Below, in pieces: positions 55,074 to 63,855 of a stretch of DNA of 64,000 nucleotides (positions are counted from its first letter, which is position 1; the number at the start of each line of letters is the position of its first letter). This DNA comes from Streptomyces diastatochromogenes (GTDB lineage Bacteria; Actinomycetota; Actinomycetes; Streptomycetales; Streptomycetaceae), in NCBI GenBank assembly GCA_026913215.1, contig JAPTYK010000007.1, forward strand, positions 186,001-250,000, written 5' to 3'. The position numbers were made by a program, and so were the translations under genes. The notes under the pieces are model-generated. The model did no database searches, was not told the DNA's origin, and worked only from the letters and a program-made list of their open reading frames with translations.

Positions 55074-57395
55074 TCAGTCGAACTGCGACATGACGGAGCT
55101 CCAACCACCGTCGGCATCACCGTCCGAGTGGCCCGCCCCACTGCTGACGGAGCCCGCCTGCCGGGCCGGCTGCCCTGGCACCTCAACGGCCGTACGGCCG
55201 GGCACTGGAACGGGAGCAGCCGGAGCCGCGCCCCACCCCCCGGCCGCGGGCGCCTGCTGCCCAGGGACGCCGCTCTCCGGCACGACGGGAACCGCAGTCG
55301 GCGGCTTCACCAGCGCCACCGGCTCCTGCCCAGGACGTCCCCAGCTGCCGTCAGGCCTCCACTCCACAACCGGCGGCCGGACCGACGGCAGCGCGGCGAC
55401 GTCGACCAGCACGGTGTGCACTGCTTCCCACCACCGGTTCGGGCCCTCCTCGACCGTGTGCACGGTCGCCAGCGTCGGGTGCTTCGTGATCCACACCATG
55501 TGGTGGTCGGGCAGGTCCTGGAAGACGGAAGCGGGCACCCGCGGCTCCCTGCGGGGATCCCGCTGGATCAGCCCGCCGCGCTTCGTGCGGCGGCGGCCGT
55601 GACGGTCGAGCTGGTGCTGCATCCGGGCGTAGATCTTCGTGACCTGACTCGTGAGACCGGACAGCACCTGGGCGTCCTCGGCACCGTTGACCCGCAGGCA
55701 CAGGAAGTTCCCGCACGTCTCCAGCACCCGCTTCGCCCACACCCCGGTGCCGTCCACGGCCACCAGGTCCGCCCACGACTGCGTCGACAGGATCGGCCGG
55801 ACCATCGCGTCCCGGGCCTTGTTGCACAGGCCGAGCACCGCATCGCCGGTCGCCGAACCGAACTCCTCGACCTGCATGTACAGCGGCCACTGCGGGGCCA
55901 CACCCGACGCGATGTCGCGCCGCAGCATGTCCGTGGTGTTCTGCATGTCCAGCAGCACCAGCGTTCCCAGGGTCCTGGCGAGCGACCCGTATGTGGAGAC
56001 GTTCAGGGAGAAGACGACGATGTCCCCCTCGTGCGCCGCTCGGCGCAGGTCGATCGTCTGCTCCACCGGCCCCGGGCGCAGCCACTGCCCGGCCGCCGGA
56101 CCGTTGCTGTACGTCGAGATCAGGCGCTGCGTATCCGCGACCGCGGACCGCGTCAGCTCATCACGCCGCCAGTTCGCCACCATCGTGGCAACCCGCTCGC
56201 GCACCTCGTGCACCGCCCGACGGGCCGCGACGTGCTGAGCGGGCGGTACCCGAGAGGCGACCGCGTCGATGTCGATCCCGTCCGCGACCTTCTGCAGGAA
56301 CTCAATGTCGAGCAGGTCGACGAGGCACTCGAAGCCGCCCTTGCCCACGTTGTAGCCCGACCAGTCGGCAACCTGGTACGCCAGCTGCGTGTACTCGTAC
56401 GCGCTGCGGAAGTAGACCGCAGCGTCCCCGTCGCGTCCCACCGAGTTCAGGAGCATGTCCGACTTCGACGTGGCGTTGCCGCGCACCAGCGGGTCGTAGA
56501 ACGCCGGCGACGACGGTGCACCAGGGGCGACCGGTGTGTACGGCGAGCCGTTCGGGTCGGCCAAATCGAAGTGGAGGAAGCGGCGCCCGTGGACCTGCGC
56601 GACCTCCGCGTAGTGCGCGGCCACGTCCCGGCCGCCCTTGAAGTCGACCACCACCCAGCCTGACCCGAGCCCGATGAGCTGCGCGCCGACCGAGTTGGTC
56701 ACGGCTGTCTTACCCGAGCCGGGCACGCCCTGGACGAACGTCGGGCGCAGGAACCCATCGTGCTCGGCGACGACCGGCAGACCGGCCAGACCGGTACCGA
56801 AGCCGACCGTTCCCGGTATCTCCACCTGCCGGCCGAGGAAGTCACGGCGCACCGTCGTGGCGTCCGTGTACGCGCCGGTCTGCATCCGTGTGGCGGTCTT
56901 GCCCGCAGCACGCCGCTCGGCCTTGCTGAGCTCCGCCACCGCAGGGACCTCGTCGAGTTCGAACTGCGGCTCGATCCCTGCCTGGAAGTCGGCCACCGCG
57001 ATCCACACGGCCGCCGAAGCCAGTCCCACCGGGACCGACAGCGGCACCATCCAGCCCATCGCAGCCGTCACCGACATGTCGTGCGGCAGGTTCCACCCCA
57101 CCGCGACCGCGATGTCCTGCCACAGTCCGACCACTGCCGCGACGTGCCAGTCGACCGCGCCGGAAGCGGTCCCTTCCATCACCCACGCCACAACGAACAG
57201 CACGCCGGCGCAGAAGGCGGCGGCGGCCGAGAGGACTCGCCATGCCTGATTGCCCACCCGCACCGCGAGCCGTCCCGCGACCGCGATCGGGATGGCTGGC
57301 GCGCACACCGCAAGCAGCGTCATCCCCCAGACCGCACCCAGCCACGCGGCTACGGACTCGTCTTCAGCCCGCCTCATCTCCGTCATGTGATCCAC
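55074..57395 (-). CDS. VirD4/TcpA-like coupling ATPase
   Basis: A 773-residue transfer ATPase that links DNA to the secretion channel. It has N-terminal membrane helices (MTLLAVCAPAIPIAVAGRL, FCAGVLFVVAWVMEG), Walker A (VQGVPGSGKTAV, near 225), VVVDFKGGRD, Walker B-like PLYMQVEEFG and a Q-S-W motif (STQSWADL). The C-terminal 100 residues are Pro/Gly-rich. GTG 57395 is preferred for AAGGAG upstream; ATG 57386 is also possible. No MOB relaxase is seen beside it. It is distinct from the FtsK-type translocase at 24.5 kb. Confidence 0.75.
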   Translation of the reverse strand: MDHMTEMRRAEDESVAAWLGAVWGMTLLAVCAPAIPIAVAGRLAVRVGNQAWRVLSAAAAFCAGVLFVVAWVMEGTASGAVDWHVAAVVGLWQDIAVAVGWNLPHDMSVTAAMGWMVPLSVPVGLASAAVWIAVADFQAGIEPQFELDEVPAVAELSKAERRAAGKTATRMQTGAYTDATTVRRDFLGRQVEIPGTVGFGTGLAGLPVVAEHDGFLRPTFVQGVPGSGKTAVTNSVGAQLIGLGSGWVVVDFKGGRDVAAHYAEVAQVHGRRFLHFDLADPNGSPYTPVAPGAPSSPAFYDPLVRGNATSKSDMLLNSVGRDGDAAVYFRSAYEYTQLAYQVADWSGYNVGKGGFECLVDLLDIEFLQKVADGIDIDAVASRVPPAQHVAARRAVHEVRERVATMVANWRRDELTRSAVADTQRLISTYSNGPAAGQWLRPGPVEQTIDLRRAAHEGDIVVFSLNVSTYGSLARTLGTLVLLDMQNTTDMLRRDIASGVAPQWPLYMQVEEFGSATGDAVLGLCNKARDAMVRPILSTQSWADLVAVDGTGVWAKRVLETCGNFLCLRVNGAEDAQVLSGLTSQVTKIYARMQHQLDRHGRRRTKRGGLIQRDPRREPRVPASVFQDLPDHHMVWITKHPTLATVHTVEEGPNRWWEAVHTVLVDVAALPSVRPPVVEWRPDGSWGRPGQEPVALVKPPTAVPVVPESGVPGQQAPAAGGWGAAPAAPVPVPGRTAVEVPGQPARQAGSVSSGAGHSDGDADGGWSSVMSQFD

Positions 57396-57448
57396 GCCAT
57401 CCCCGCTCTCCTTACTCTCTTGATCCGCACCGCGCGCCCTCTCTCCGG

Positions 57449-58508
57449 CTACGCCTGCTGCTGCCACCAGGCCAGGAATCCGACGCCGGACGCCTCCGCT
57501 GACCACCGCTCGCGCAACTGCTTCCACCGCGTGAAATCCACCCGCCAGGTGTCCGGCACCTGCCGCAGGTCGAGCTGATAGGCGACGCCGGGGTCCTTCG
57601 GCTGGAAGTGCCGAACGAGGAACGGGCTGTCGGGCCGGTACTGCGGCGGCCCCGGAGGCAGCAGCCCGACTTGCTGCGCGACACCGTCCGACCAGGCACC
57701 CGTCCGGGGGTGTGCATGACCGTGCAGGAGCGCCATCACCGGCTCCGTGGCGAAGTAGACGACCTGGGGAAAGATCTCTCGCGCGTCCCGGTACGACCGC
57801 AGGACCTGACGTATCTCCGCAGGGCTCTTCGCCGTGATCTCCACCTCGATAGCCACCAGCCCCAGTGGCGCGGCAACCACAAGATCCGAGTAGTGGACCC
57901 GGCCGCCCGCACCGACCGGGGTGCACAGGAACCGCTCGCGCCCCCTGCCGTCGAGCGTGGAACCGGGCTGCCCCGTAAGAGCAGCAGCGACCTGCTCCGC
58001 CCGACCGGATGTCGTCGCCTCAGCACGTCGGACCTCGCGCTCCGAGAGCACCCGGGCACCGCCGAGCTCGAACGTGAACGCGGCGTCCGTCACGGCCAGG
58101 CGGTGAAGCAGCCGCTCCCCTGGCCACTCCGGAGGGCGGAGCTCAGTGCTGCCCGCCCGGGCGCCACGCGCTGTCGTCCACACGCACGCCCCCGCCCAGC
58201 GGACATCCGAGGACATGCGCAGATAGCCCGCCTCACGGAGCCAGCGGACTCTCTGACGAGCCGTCTCCTCCACCCCATGCCAATACCGGCGTGCGGCCTG
58301 GCGCAGGGTCATCACGCCGAACCGTGTGGCGCCCGCCAGCATCAGTTCGTCAGCGACCGTGCGCTGCCACCCATCGCCCGCGCAGTTCCATCACCCCGCG
58401 GAGCCCTCCGGCCGACGCCTTCCGCAGCACCGCTGCACGCCGCCGCGGAGTCGCTGGCGGCACCCCCTCAGGGAGCAGCGTGACCTCTCTCGACACTGGC
58501 CTCGGCAT
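57449..58508 (-). CDS. Replication-relaxation-like protein, first part out of frame
   Basis: The C-terminal 297 residues form an alpha/beta protein with an N-terminal winged-helix-like region (GVMTLRQAARRYWHGVEETA). Residues 150-180 include a beta strand (VAIEVEI) followed by a helix. It resembles the actinobacterial Replic_Relax family. The true start is probably ATG 58508 (AGGAG 5 bases upstream), whose frame (RPVSREVTLLPEGVPP) ends at 58350. Removing one base near 58375 joins both. First gene of the secretion operon. Moderate confidence in the family name. Confidence 0.5.
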
Positions 58509-58790
58509 CGGCTCTCCTACCGTCCCGACGAACACGAACGGCCCGAGAAGTACCAACCAGACCGGACACCTTGACCTGGTGGAGGAAACCTGTTCGCTCT
58601 GGAGCCGTACGCCCAGGTCAGAGCCGAAGCAGCCTCACGGCGCAGATGCCGTTGGTGGCGGAAGTAAAGGCAGGAAGGAGTGGGGAAGAGAGGAGAGGGC
58701 GGCCCTCCGGGCCTGGCGGGGTCGGCGCGGGCGCCGTGTGCCCTGACGGGCTCGGCGGGGATGCGGTGGTGCGCTGCGCGCTGGTTGCCG

Positions 58791-59121
58791 GGCCGCTCCG
58801 CGGCGGAGGCGACCGGCGGGCGGGGTCGGACCGCTGCGCGGCGAGGGCGCGGGGTGGTGCTGATGGTGGGCTGGTGTCGGGCCCGGTGGTTCGCGGTCTC
58901 GCCCTGGGGCTCGGCGGCTCACCTACCGGTGCCCTTACGTGCCGGGGCGGCGGTGTGGGCACGAGAGGGGCTCGAAGGTGCTCCTGGGCGCGCTGGCGGT
59001 CCCTGAGCCGGCGAATGGACGGCGGGGGCCGCCGCGGAGCGGCCGTGTACCCATGGCGCTCCTTGGGGTCGCAGGGTGTACACCGCGCCAGCACTCGGGG
59101 TGGTGCCGCCGCGGAGCGGCC
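58791..59121. repeat. Three copies of a 16-bp palindromic element
   Basis: CCGCCGCGGAGCGGCC occurs inverted at 58791-58806 and direct at 59029-59044 and 59106-59121. The core GCCGC-GGA-GCGGC can form a mini-hairpin. Palindromes with GGA or GCA loops are a hallmark of Streptomyces telomeres, but the internal location does not prove such an origin. Confidence 0.6.
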
Positions 59122-59302
59122 TGAGCGGGGCAGCAGAGGGTCGACGGGCCCGTGACGGCCCGAGCGGGACCAGGACGGGGACCAGGAGCACGAAGGGAAG
59201 CGAGGTGCGCGCACCTGCGGGGCCCGAGGTGCCCGCAGGGCGCCGTTATCGGTCCGGGCCGTGGCTGTGCCGCGGCCCGGAGGTGGAGGCGGGATAGGGC
59301 AG

Positions 59303-59347
59303 GGGCGGTGGTGAGCCCGGCCTGAATGGCCGGGCTCACCACCGCCC
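59303..59347. terminator. Very strong hairpin
   Basis: A perfect 20-bp stem with a 5-base loop (arms 59303-59322 and 59328-59347; arm begins GGGCGGTGGTGAGCCC). Confidence 0.7.
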
Positions 59348-59375
59348 GCCCGGAGCGCCCTGCGGCGCTCCGGGC
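59348..59375. terminator. Adjacent hairpin
   Basis: A stem GCCCGGAGCGCC and its complement with a short loop, abutting the preceding hairpin. Confidence 0.5.
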
Positions 59376-59639
59376 ATGGCGGAGGCGTGAACGCCGGGGG
59401 CCAGTACCAGCAGGCCTCGTCGGTGGGCCTGGGGAGACCGGAGGCGGGGTGTTGGGCGGAGGGGGTGGAAGGGGGTGTGGGGGGAGGAGGGGCGGCTGCT
59501 GCGAGCGTGGCTGGCTGCGGAGGACGGGGGCTGGCTGCGGTGTTCGGTGGCGGGCTGTCCGGCTCCGGGTGGTGGGAGCTGTCCGGAGCGATTGGGAGTG
59601 CGGTGGCCGGGCTGTCCGGGTAGCCGTTGAGCTGCAGAA

Positions 59640-59683
59640 ACCTCCTCTTGATCGCACGTGCGACCGAATGCGCAAGAGGAGGT
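59640..59683. promoter_or_regulatory. Inverted repeat and 12-bp palindrome before the 59756 gene
   Basis: Arms ACCTCCTCTTG and its complement (59640-59650, 59673-59683) enclose TCGCACGTGCGA at 59652-59663, a perfect 12-bp palindrome. The pair lies 70 bases upstream of a helix-turn-helix gene, so autoregulation is plausible. Confidence 0.5.
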
Positions 59684-59755
59684 CAGCTTTCCCGCTGTGG
59701 GCGTTTCCGGAGAGGCGTGTCATTACTGTGAAGACAAACCGGCATGCTGTTGGCC

Positions 59756-60553
59756 ATGCCACGAGGAACGCCAGAACCCCTGAGGGATCGAGCTACAGCA
59801 CCTGTCGTCGAGCGTGTGAGGAAGCGTCACCGGCAGGCCGGCGATCGCGACCTGGAGCTGTTCCCTGCGCCGGAGGACATCTTCGGCGTCCTGGTCTATC
59901 TCCGGGAGCGGGAAGAGGTCCTGGAGCGGCCGGTGCGCCGCCTGGAGTCTCTGAGGAAGCGGACGAAGGAAGAAGAGCAGCAACTTGCCAACGCCCGGGT
60001 AGCCCTGCGGGAGAACAACCTCGACCGTCTCCGGCTGATCCGGCGGTTGCGCGAGCTGGTCGACGTCCAGGAGGTCGCTGTGCTCGAGGCTTGCTTCCGA
60101 AACGGGCTCAAGGGCCGGGAGATGGGCGTCATTCTGGGCATCGAGTCCCGCGGGGGTGCTGCCCTTCGACTGCAGCGACTGCGCCTGGCCATCCAGACGA
60201 AGTGGGAGCTGCGCACTCCCCGCCTGGCGAAAGCGCGGGCGGCCCAGGAAGCGGAAGAGACCCGGCGGGTCACCTCTGGGCACGCTCGGGTCCGCCAGGC
60301 CGCGCTCAACCTGCTGTCAGTCCGGTCTTCATTCATCGCGGTAGAGGACCTGGATGAGTGGTGGGACGACCTCGCTTGGCACCTCGATGGCAACGACGAG
60401 ACACCTTCCGAGCAGGCGAGCACGGCCGCTCATCTCCGCCAAGTGGTCAGGGACATCCGCGCCCAGGCAGCACTGGAAGGGGTGCCGCCGGCCTCCGACG
60501 AGGTTGCGTTGCGGCATCTCGCGGAGGCCGAGGCGGCGGCGCGGCGGACCTGA
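59756..60553 (+). CDS. Helix-turn-helix protein with coiled coil
   Basis: A 265-residue DNA-binding-like protein. Residues 45-80 are a charged coiled coil (YLREREEVLERPVRRLESL). A sigma-type helix-turn-helix follows near residues 100-140 (LVDVQEVAVLEACFRNGL ... ALRLQRLRLAI). The last 80 residues are acidic and helical. ATG 59756 or 59744 are both possible. It lies between a palindromic block and the centromere-like repeats, so it may regulate partition or transfer. Confidence 0.6.
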   Translation: MPRGTPEPLRDRATAPVVERVRKRHRQAGDRDLELFPAPEDIFGVLVYLREREEVLERPVRRLESLRKRTKEEEQQLANARVALRENNLDRLRLIRRLRELVDVQEVAVLEACFRNGLKGREMGVILGIESRGGAALRLQRLRLAIQTKWELRTPRLAKARAAQEAEETRRVTSGHARVRQAALNLLSVRSSFIAVEDLDEWWDDLAWHLDGNDETPSEQASTAAHLRQVVRDIRAQAALEGVPPASDEVALRHLAEAEAAARRT

Positions 60554-60593
60554 GGTGCCGCGCAGTCTGCGTAGGTGGCGTGGGAGACACTCG

Positions 60594-60613
60594 CTGTCTC
60601 CCACGGGAGACAG
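60594..60613. repeat. Palindrome copy 1
   Basis: CTGTCTCCCACGGGAGACAG: 9-bp arms with a 2-base centre, followed by TTGTCC. See the centromere-like region. Confidence 0.6.
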
Positions 60614-60782
60614 TTGTCCGACAAGGAAGAGACCGCGATGAGGGGATGGATACCCGTATCCGGAGCGCACCGGATACGGCGGCGGAGTAGCCGTTGCGAG
60701 GGAGGTCGCCCGGATATGCCCTCGCGGCTGGGCTGGATACCCGCTGCCAATGACGGATTGCCGGAGTAGCTGGAACGCCACA

Positions 60783-60802
60783 CTGTCTCCCGCGGGAGAC
60801 GG
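60783..60802. repeat. Palindrome copy 2
   Basis: CTGTCTCCCGCGGGAGACGG: the same palindrome with one arm change, followed by TTGTCC. Confidence 0.6.
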
Positions 60803-61630
60803 TTGTCCTGGGCCGACCCGGTTGCGCCTGGATACCGAGTTTGGCCGCTTGCGGTTCGGTTGGCGGGCGGCAGTTGGCAGCGATGGCAGGGCATAGCCAG
60901 CCGCGGCGGCGACTGGCAGGTGTTGTCGGATGAGCTGACAGCCTGTTTCCTGCCGTGCAGCGGCGCCGGATGCAATGCGGGCACCCATGGGTATCCAGTC
61001 GCGGCAGTTCCATCCATGAGGGAGGAACACCGACAGGGGCGCCTCGGGACCCTTGGCAACGCTGATGCTTCGGGTAGGGGCGTCGCCGCATTTGCCACGC
61101 CGGACGTTGACAGCTGTGCCGACCGTGGATGGTGGCGGGGCCCGCCGGGTTGGCAGATATCCGGTTGTCAACCGTCAACGGTGGTTTGCCACCCGTGTCG
61201 ACTGTCGGCAGACGTGACGCATGCTTGGTTGCTGGTATCCAGGAGTTTGTGCGACTAAGTGATGCTTGCGGATGGAAGTGACCATTTCAGGCCGGTTATT
61301 GCCACCCGTAGTCGGATCGGTTCGCGCGGCAACCCACGCCGGGCTGCGGCTGACAGCTACCTTGGGGGCGGGCTGTCCAGGCTGGTTTCAGCGCCGCTGG
61401 TGCACTAAAACTCACAAGCAGCGCTGTACCGGTTCCAGACGCCGGGCCGCTGTCCGGCAAGATAGAGCCCGTCAGGGGAGGCGCGAGCGCGCTCTCGTCG
61501 CCCCTGAAACGCACAGCGCCCGCCGGGGAGGCATTTCCCCAACGGGCGCAAGGTGCTCGACCCTCAACCGTCTGCAAGGAGCAAGAGTCGTGAAGACCAA
61601 CGATAGCCACCTCACGAGGGGTGGCAACGC

Positions 61631-62467
61631 ATGACCAGCGAGACTTTGAAAGACGTGACCGCCGAAGGCGCGACCGCCATTCCCGCTCAGCACGAGGGCC
61701 ATGATGAGGAGGGGGAGGCGACTGACGCCGGCGGTGCGTACGTGCCGCCGGAGCAGGAGCCGGACGTTGTCACTGTGGCCGGCTTCAAGGGAGGCGTGGG
61801 TAAGAGCCGCACCGCCAAGGAGCTGGCCTGGCTCCTGGACGGCGTTCTCACCGACTTCGAGTGGGACTGGGGCGGGGTGACCCGTGGATGGGGCTACTTC
61901 GAAGAGGCCAGGCTCAAATCGCCTCTCATTCGGGCATTCCAGACTGGCGAGACGCCTAAGCCCCTGTCCGGTCGAGGCCGGAAGCCGGACCTCATTCCTG
62001 GCCACACCGACTTCGAGCGCAACCAGCCGCGGTCCGAGGCGGTGGCCGAGTCGTTGCTGCAGTGGTCGCGTGACCTGAAGCGGCGCCTGGTGGTCGACAC
62101 CCACCCGGGCGGAAGTGAGTCCACCTACGGGGCGATGGCGGCTGCTCGTGTGACCGTCGTACCGGCTGTGCTGGGGAATGAGGAGCTCCGTGCCTTGGAG
62201 GGCCTTCTGAAGAACCTGCCGGACTACCCTCTCCTGCTCATCCCGTACAAGGTCGGGCGGAGCCCTGCCGCTTGGCTGCTTGACGAGCTTGAGCGCCTCG
62301 CAGAGGAGAACAAGGCTGAGATCGGTCCTGCTGTGGGTGACTACTACTGGATCCCGCAGCGTCGGCTTCGGGTGCCCATCTGTGCGAGCCCGGTGTCCAA
62401 GCGGACGGCGCCGTTCGTCGAGGAGATGAAGGCTGTCGCGGAGGCGGTGGAGAAGTATGGCCGATGA
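61631..62467 (+). CDS. parA: ParA-type partition ATPase
   Basis: A 278-residue plasmid-segregation ATPase. After a 45-residue acidic leader comes the deviant Walker A (FKGGVGKSRT, near residues 52-60), then VVDTHPGGSEST as motif 2 and VVPAVLGNEE as motif 3, typical of ParA/MinD ATPases. ATG 61631 has GAGGGG upstream. It overlaps the downstream gene by 11 bases and directly follows the centromere-like repeats. Length fits the small plasmid ParA class. Confidence 0.85.
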   Translation: MTSETLKDVTAEGATAIPAQHEGHDEEGEATDAGGAYVPPEQEPDVVTVAGFKGGVGKSRTAKELAWLLDGVLTDFEWDWGGVTRGWGYFEEARLKSPLIRAFQTGETPKPLSGRGRKPDLIPGHTDFERNQPRSEAVAESLLQWSRDLKRRLVVDTHPGGSESTYGAMAAARVTVVPAVLGNEELRALEGLLKNLPDYPLLLIPYKVGRSPAAWLLDELERLAEENKAEIGPAVGDYYWIPQRRLRVPICASPVSKRTAPFVEEMKAVAEAVEKYGR

Positions 62468-63704
62468 ATCGTCGACGCAGCCGCAGGCCGGCATGGCTGC
62501 GCTGCGAGCCCGTAAGGGCACCAAGAAGACGGCTGCTGCAACCCAAGGCACCACCAAGGTGGCCGAGGCCCCCGTTGAGACGGCACGACGGACTCCGCCG
62601 CCGCCGAAGTTTCCGAAGGCATCTGCCGCAGAAGGCTCCAGCGATGCAGGGGATGCTGGCGTTGCCCCGGCGGAGCAGAACGGCGGACGCTCCGTCGCCC
62701 AGGCGGCGGCGGAGCAGCCGGTCAGCGTGCCGGCTGCTGATTCTGAGGTGACGGACGTCGAAGGCGCAGATACCGGGCGTCAGCGGGTCACGACCTCGGG
62801 GCCGGAGGAAGCGCCCGCACAGGAGCAGATGGAGCACAGCCCCGGCGACGAAGGGGCGGCAGTGGCGACTGCTGCCCCGGCGGCGGAGGGGGCGGCGCTG
62901 CCGGTCGACAAGCCGGACGCCGGGGATATCTCTACTCAGGGCGGAGGCTCCCCGAGTTCTGCTGACATCCCGGTGCAAGCGCGGACTCCAGAAGCGCAGC
63001 AGGCTCCCAAGAGCTCCGACGGCGATCGTGTGGCTGATGCCCAGGAGAAGGCTGCTGCTGTCCCGCATCGGGTAGAGGCAGCCCAGCCGGCTGTGGCAGA
63101 GCCTGCGACCGGGCATCAGACGGCCGATGAAGCGGCGGCTGACGGCACCCAAGGTGCCAGCGGGGACACCCCCGGCGCCGCGCTCGAACGCCGCTCGGCG
63201 CAGGCCCCTGTCACCGTCACGAGCCAGTGGGACCGGCATGTTCCCCCGCCGGTCAACGAGGGGTTCCCTCGAGCTGAGGAGATCCTGAACCAGCGGTTCA
63301 TCACCAGGGAGGCACTGAACGCATCGGTGCCTGCCGAGCTGCAGATCCCTCACCGGCTGCAGCTGCTCAAGGTCGTGTCCCGGATAAACCACATCCCGCC
63401 GGCCGACCTGGTCGCTGTGGCCGTGGACTGGTTCCTTCGAGGTGGCAAGGCTTCGGCCGACGACATGCTGCCGCCGTGGAACCGATACACGGGGCACGGC
63501 ACCCCTGAGGACATCCGTCCGGCTGAAGTGGTGCTCAACGAGCGGTTCATCACGCGTGAATCTCTCAAGTCGCAGGTGCCGAGGGACCTGCAACTGAATC
63601 ATCGGCTGGCCATGTACCGAGTCCTGAACCGGCTGGAAAAGATGCCCCCTGCCGACATCGTCACGGTCGCCCTTGACCGGTGGCTGAGGGTCATGCGGTT
63701 CTGA
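62457..63704 (+). CDS. Putative centromere-binding partner of ParA with duplicated C-terminal domain
   Basis: A 415-residue protein. Residues 1-260 are low-complexity, Ala/Pro/Glu-rich and probably disordered. The C-terminal 145 residues contain two copies of one domain (ILNQRFITREAL ... IPPADLVAVAVDWFLRG, about 271-330, and VLNERFITRESL ... MPPADIVTVALDRWLR, about 354-415). Each copy looks like a short DNA-binding fold. Position, and the 11-base overlap with parA, suggest it is the ParB-equivalent, though no ParB motif is seen. A strong terminator follows. Confidence 0.65.
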   Translation: MADESSTQPQAGMAALRARKGTKKTAAATQGTTKVAEAPVETARRTPPPPKFPKASAAEGSSDAGDAGVAPAEQNGGRSVAQAAAEQPVSVPAADSEVTDVEGADTGRQRVTTSGPEEAPAQEQMEHSPGDEGAAVATAAPAAEGAALPVDKPDAGDISTQGGGSPSSADIPVQARTPEAQQAPKSSDGDRVADAQEKAAAVPHRVEAAQPAVAEPATGHQTADEAAADGTQGASGDTPGAALERRSAQAPVTVTSQWDRHVPPPVNEGFPRAEEILNQRFITREALNASVPAELQIPHRLQLLKVVSRINHIPPADLVAVAVDWFLRGGKASADDMLPPWNRYTGHGTPEDIRPAEVVLNERFITRESLKSQVPRDLQLNHRLAMYRVLNRLEKMPPADIVTVALDRWLRVMRF

Positions 63705-63720
63705 CCAGCTCTTATGGAAG

Positions 63721-63760
63721 GACGAATGCCCGCCACCTGCCCAGGTGGCGGGCATTCGTC
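63721..63760 (+). terminator. Strong terminator of the partition operon
   Basis: A perfect 19-bp stem with GACGAATGCCCGCCACCTG and its complement around a 2-base centre. Confidence 0.8.
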
Positions 63761-63763
63761 GCT

Positions 63764-63855
63764 AGGTAGTACTAGGCTTTCATCCGTCCGAACGCCTAGA
63801 ATCATAGCCGTTTCCATAGCCGTATCCCTAGGTGTCCCTACGTGGAAGGAAAGAA
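63764..63855. promoter_or_regulatory. CTAGG-repeat operator or promoter region
   Basis: Several CTAGG or CCTAG words (near 63762, 63771, 63796, 63829) and two near-identical ATAGCCGT-TCC words occur in 80 bases. The segment is relatively A+T-rich and precedes the last gene, so it probably holds its promoter and an operator. Confidence 0.45.

Larger units (their letters stand above)
58557..59743. other. G+C-rich palindromic non-coding block
   Basis: About 1.2 kb lacking credible genes between the leftward secretion operon and the rightward 59756 gene. It contains three copies of CCGCCGCGGAGCGGCC (58791-58806 inverted, 59029-59044, 59106-59121), each able to fold with a GGA loop, plus two strong hairpins near 59.3 kb. 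A cis-acting site (origin of transfer or other) is plausible here. No nick-site consensus was recognised. Confidence 0.5.
60554..61630. other. Centromere-like repeat region upstream of parA
   Basis: About 1.08 kb without genes. It holds two near-identical palindromes CTGTCTCCC-2nt-GGGAGAC (60594-60613 and 60783-60802), both followed by GTTGTCC, and at least seven copies of a GGATAC/GTATCC-type hexamer (near 60648, 60670, 60733, 60831, 60990, 61233 and others). TTGTC and GGCAG words also recur. The position immediately upstream of a ParA gene fits a partition site to which the partner protein binds. Confidence 0.55.

Noticed and set aside
59387..59623. Glycine-rich plus-strand frame
   Set aside because: Composition is Gly/Ala-only in most positions and no ribosome binding site precedes it.
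58935..59762. Minus-strand frame across the palindromic block
   Set aside because: Long runs of Pro, Arg and Ser, no ribosome binding site, and it covers three repeated palindromes and two hairpins.
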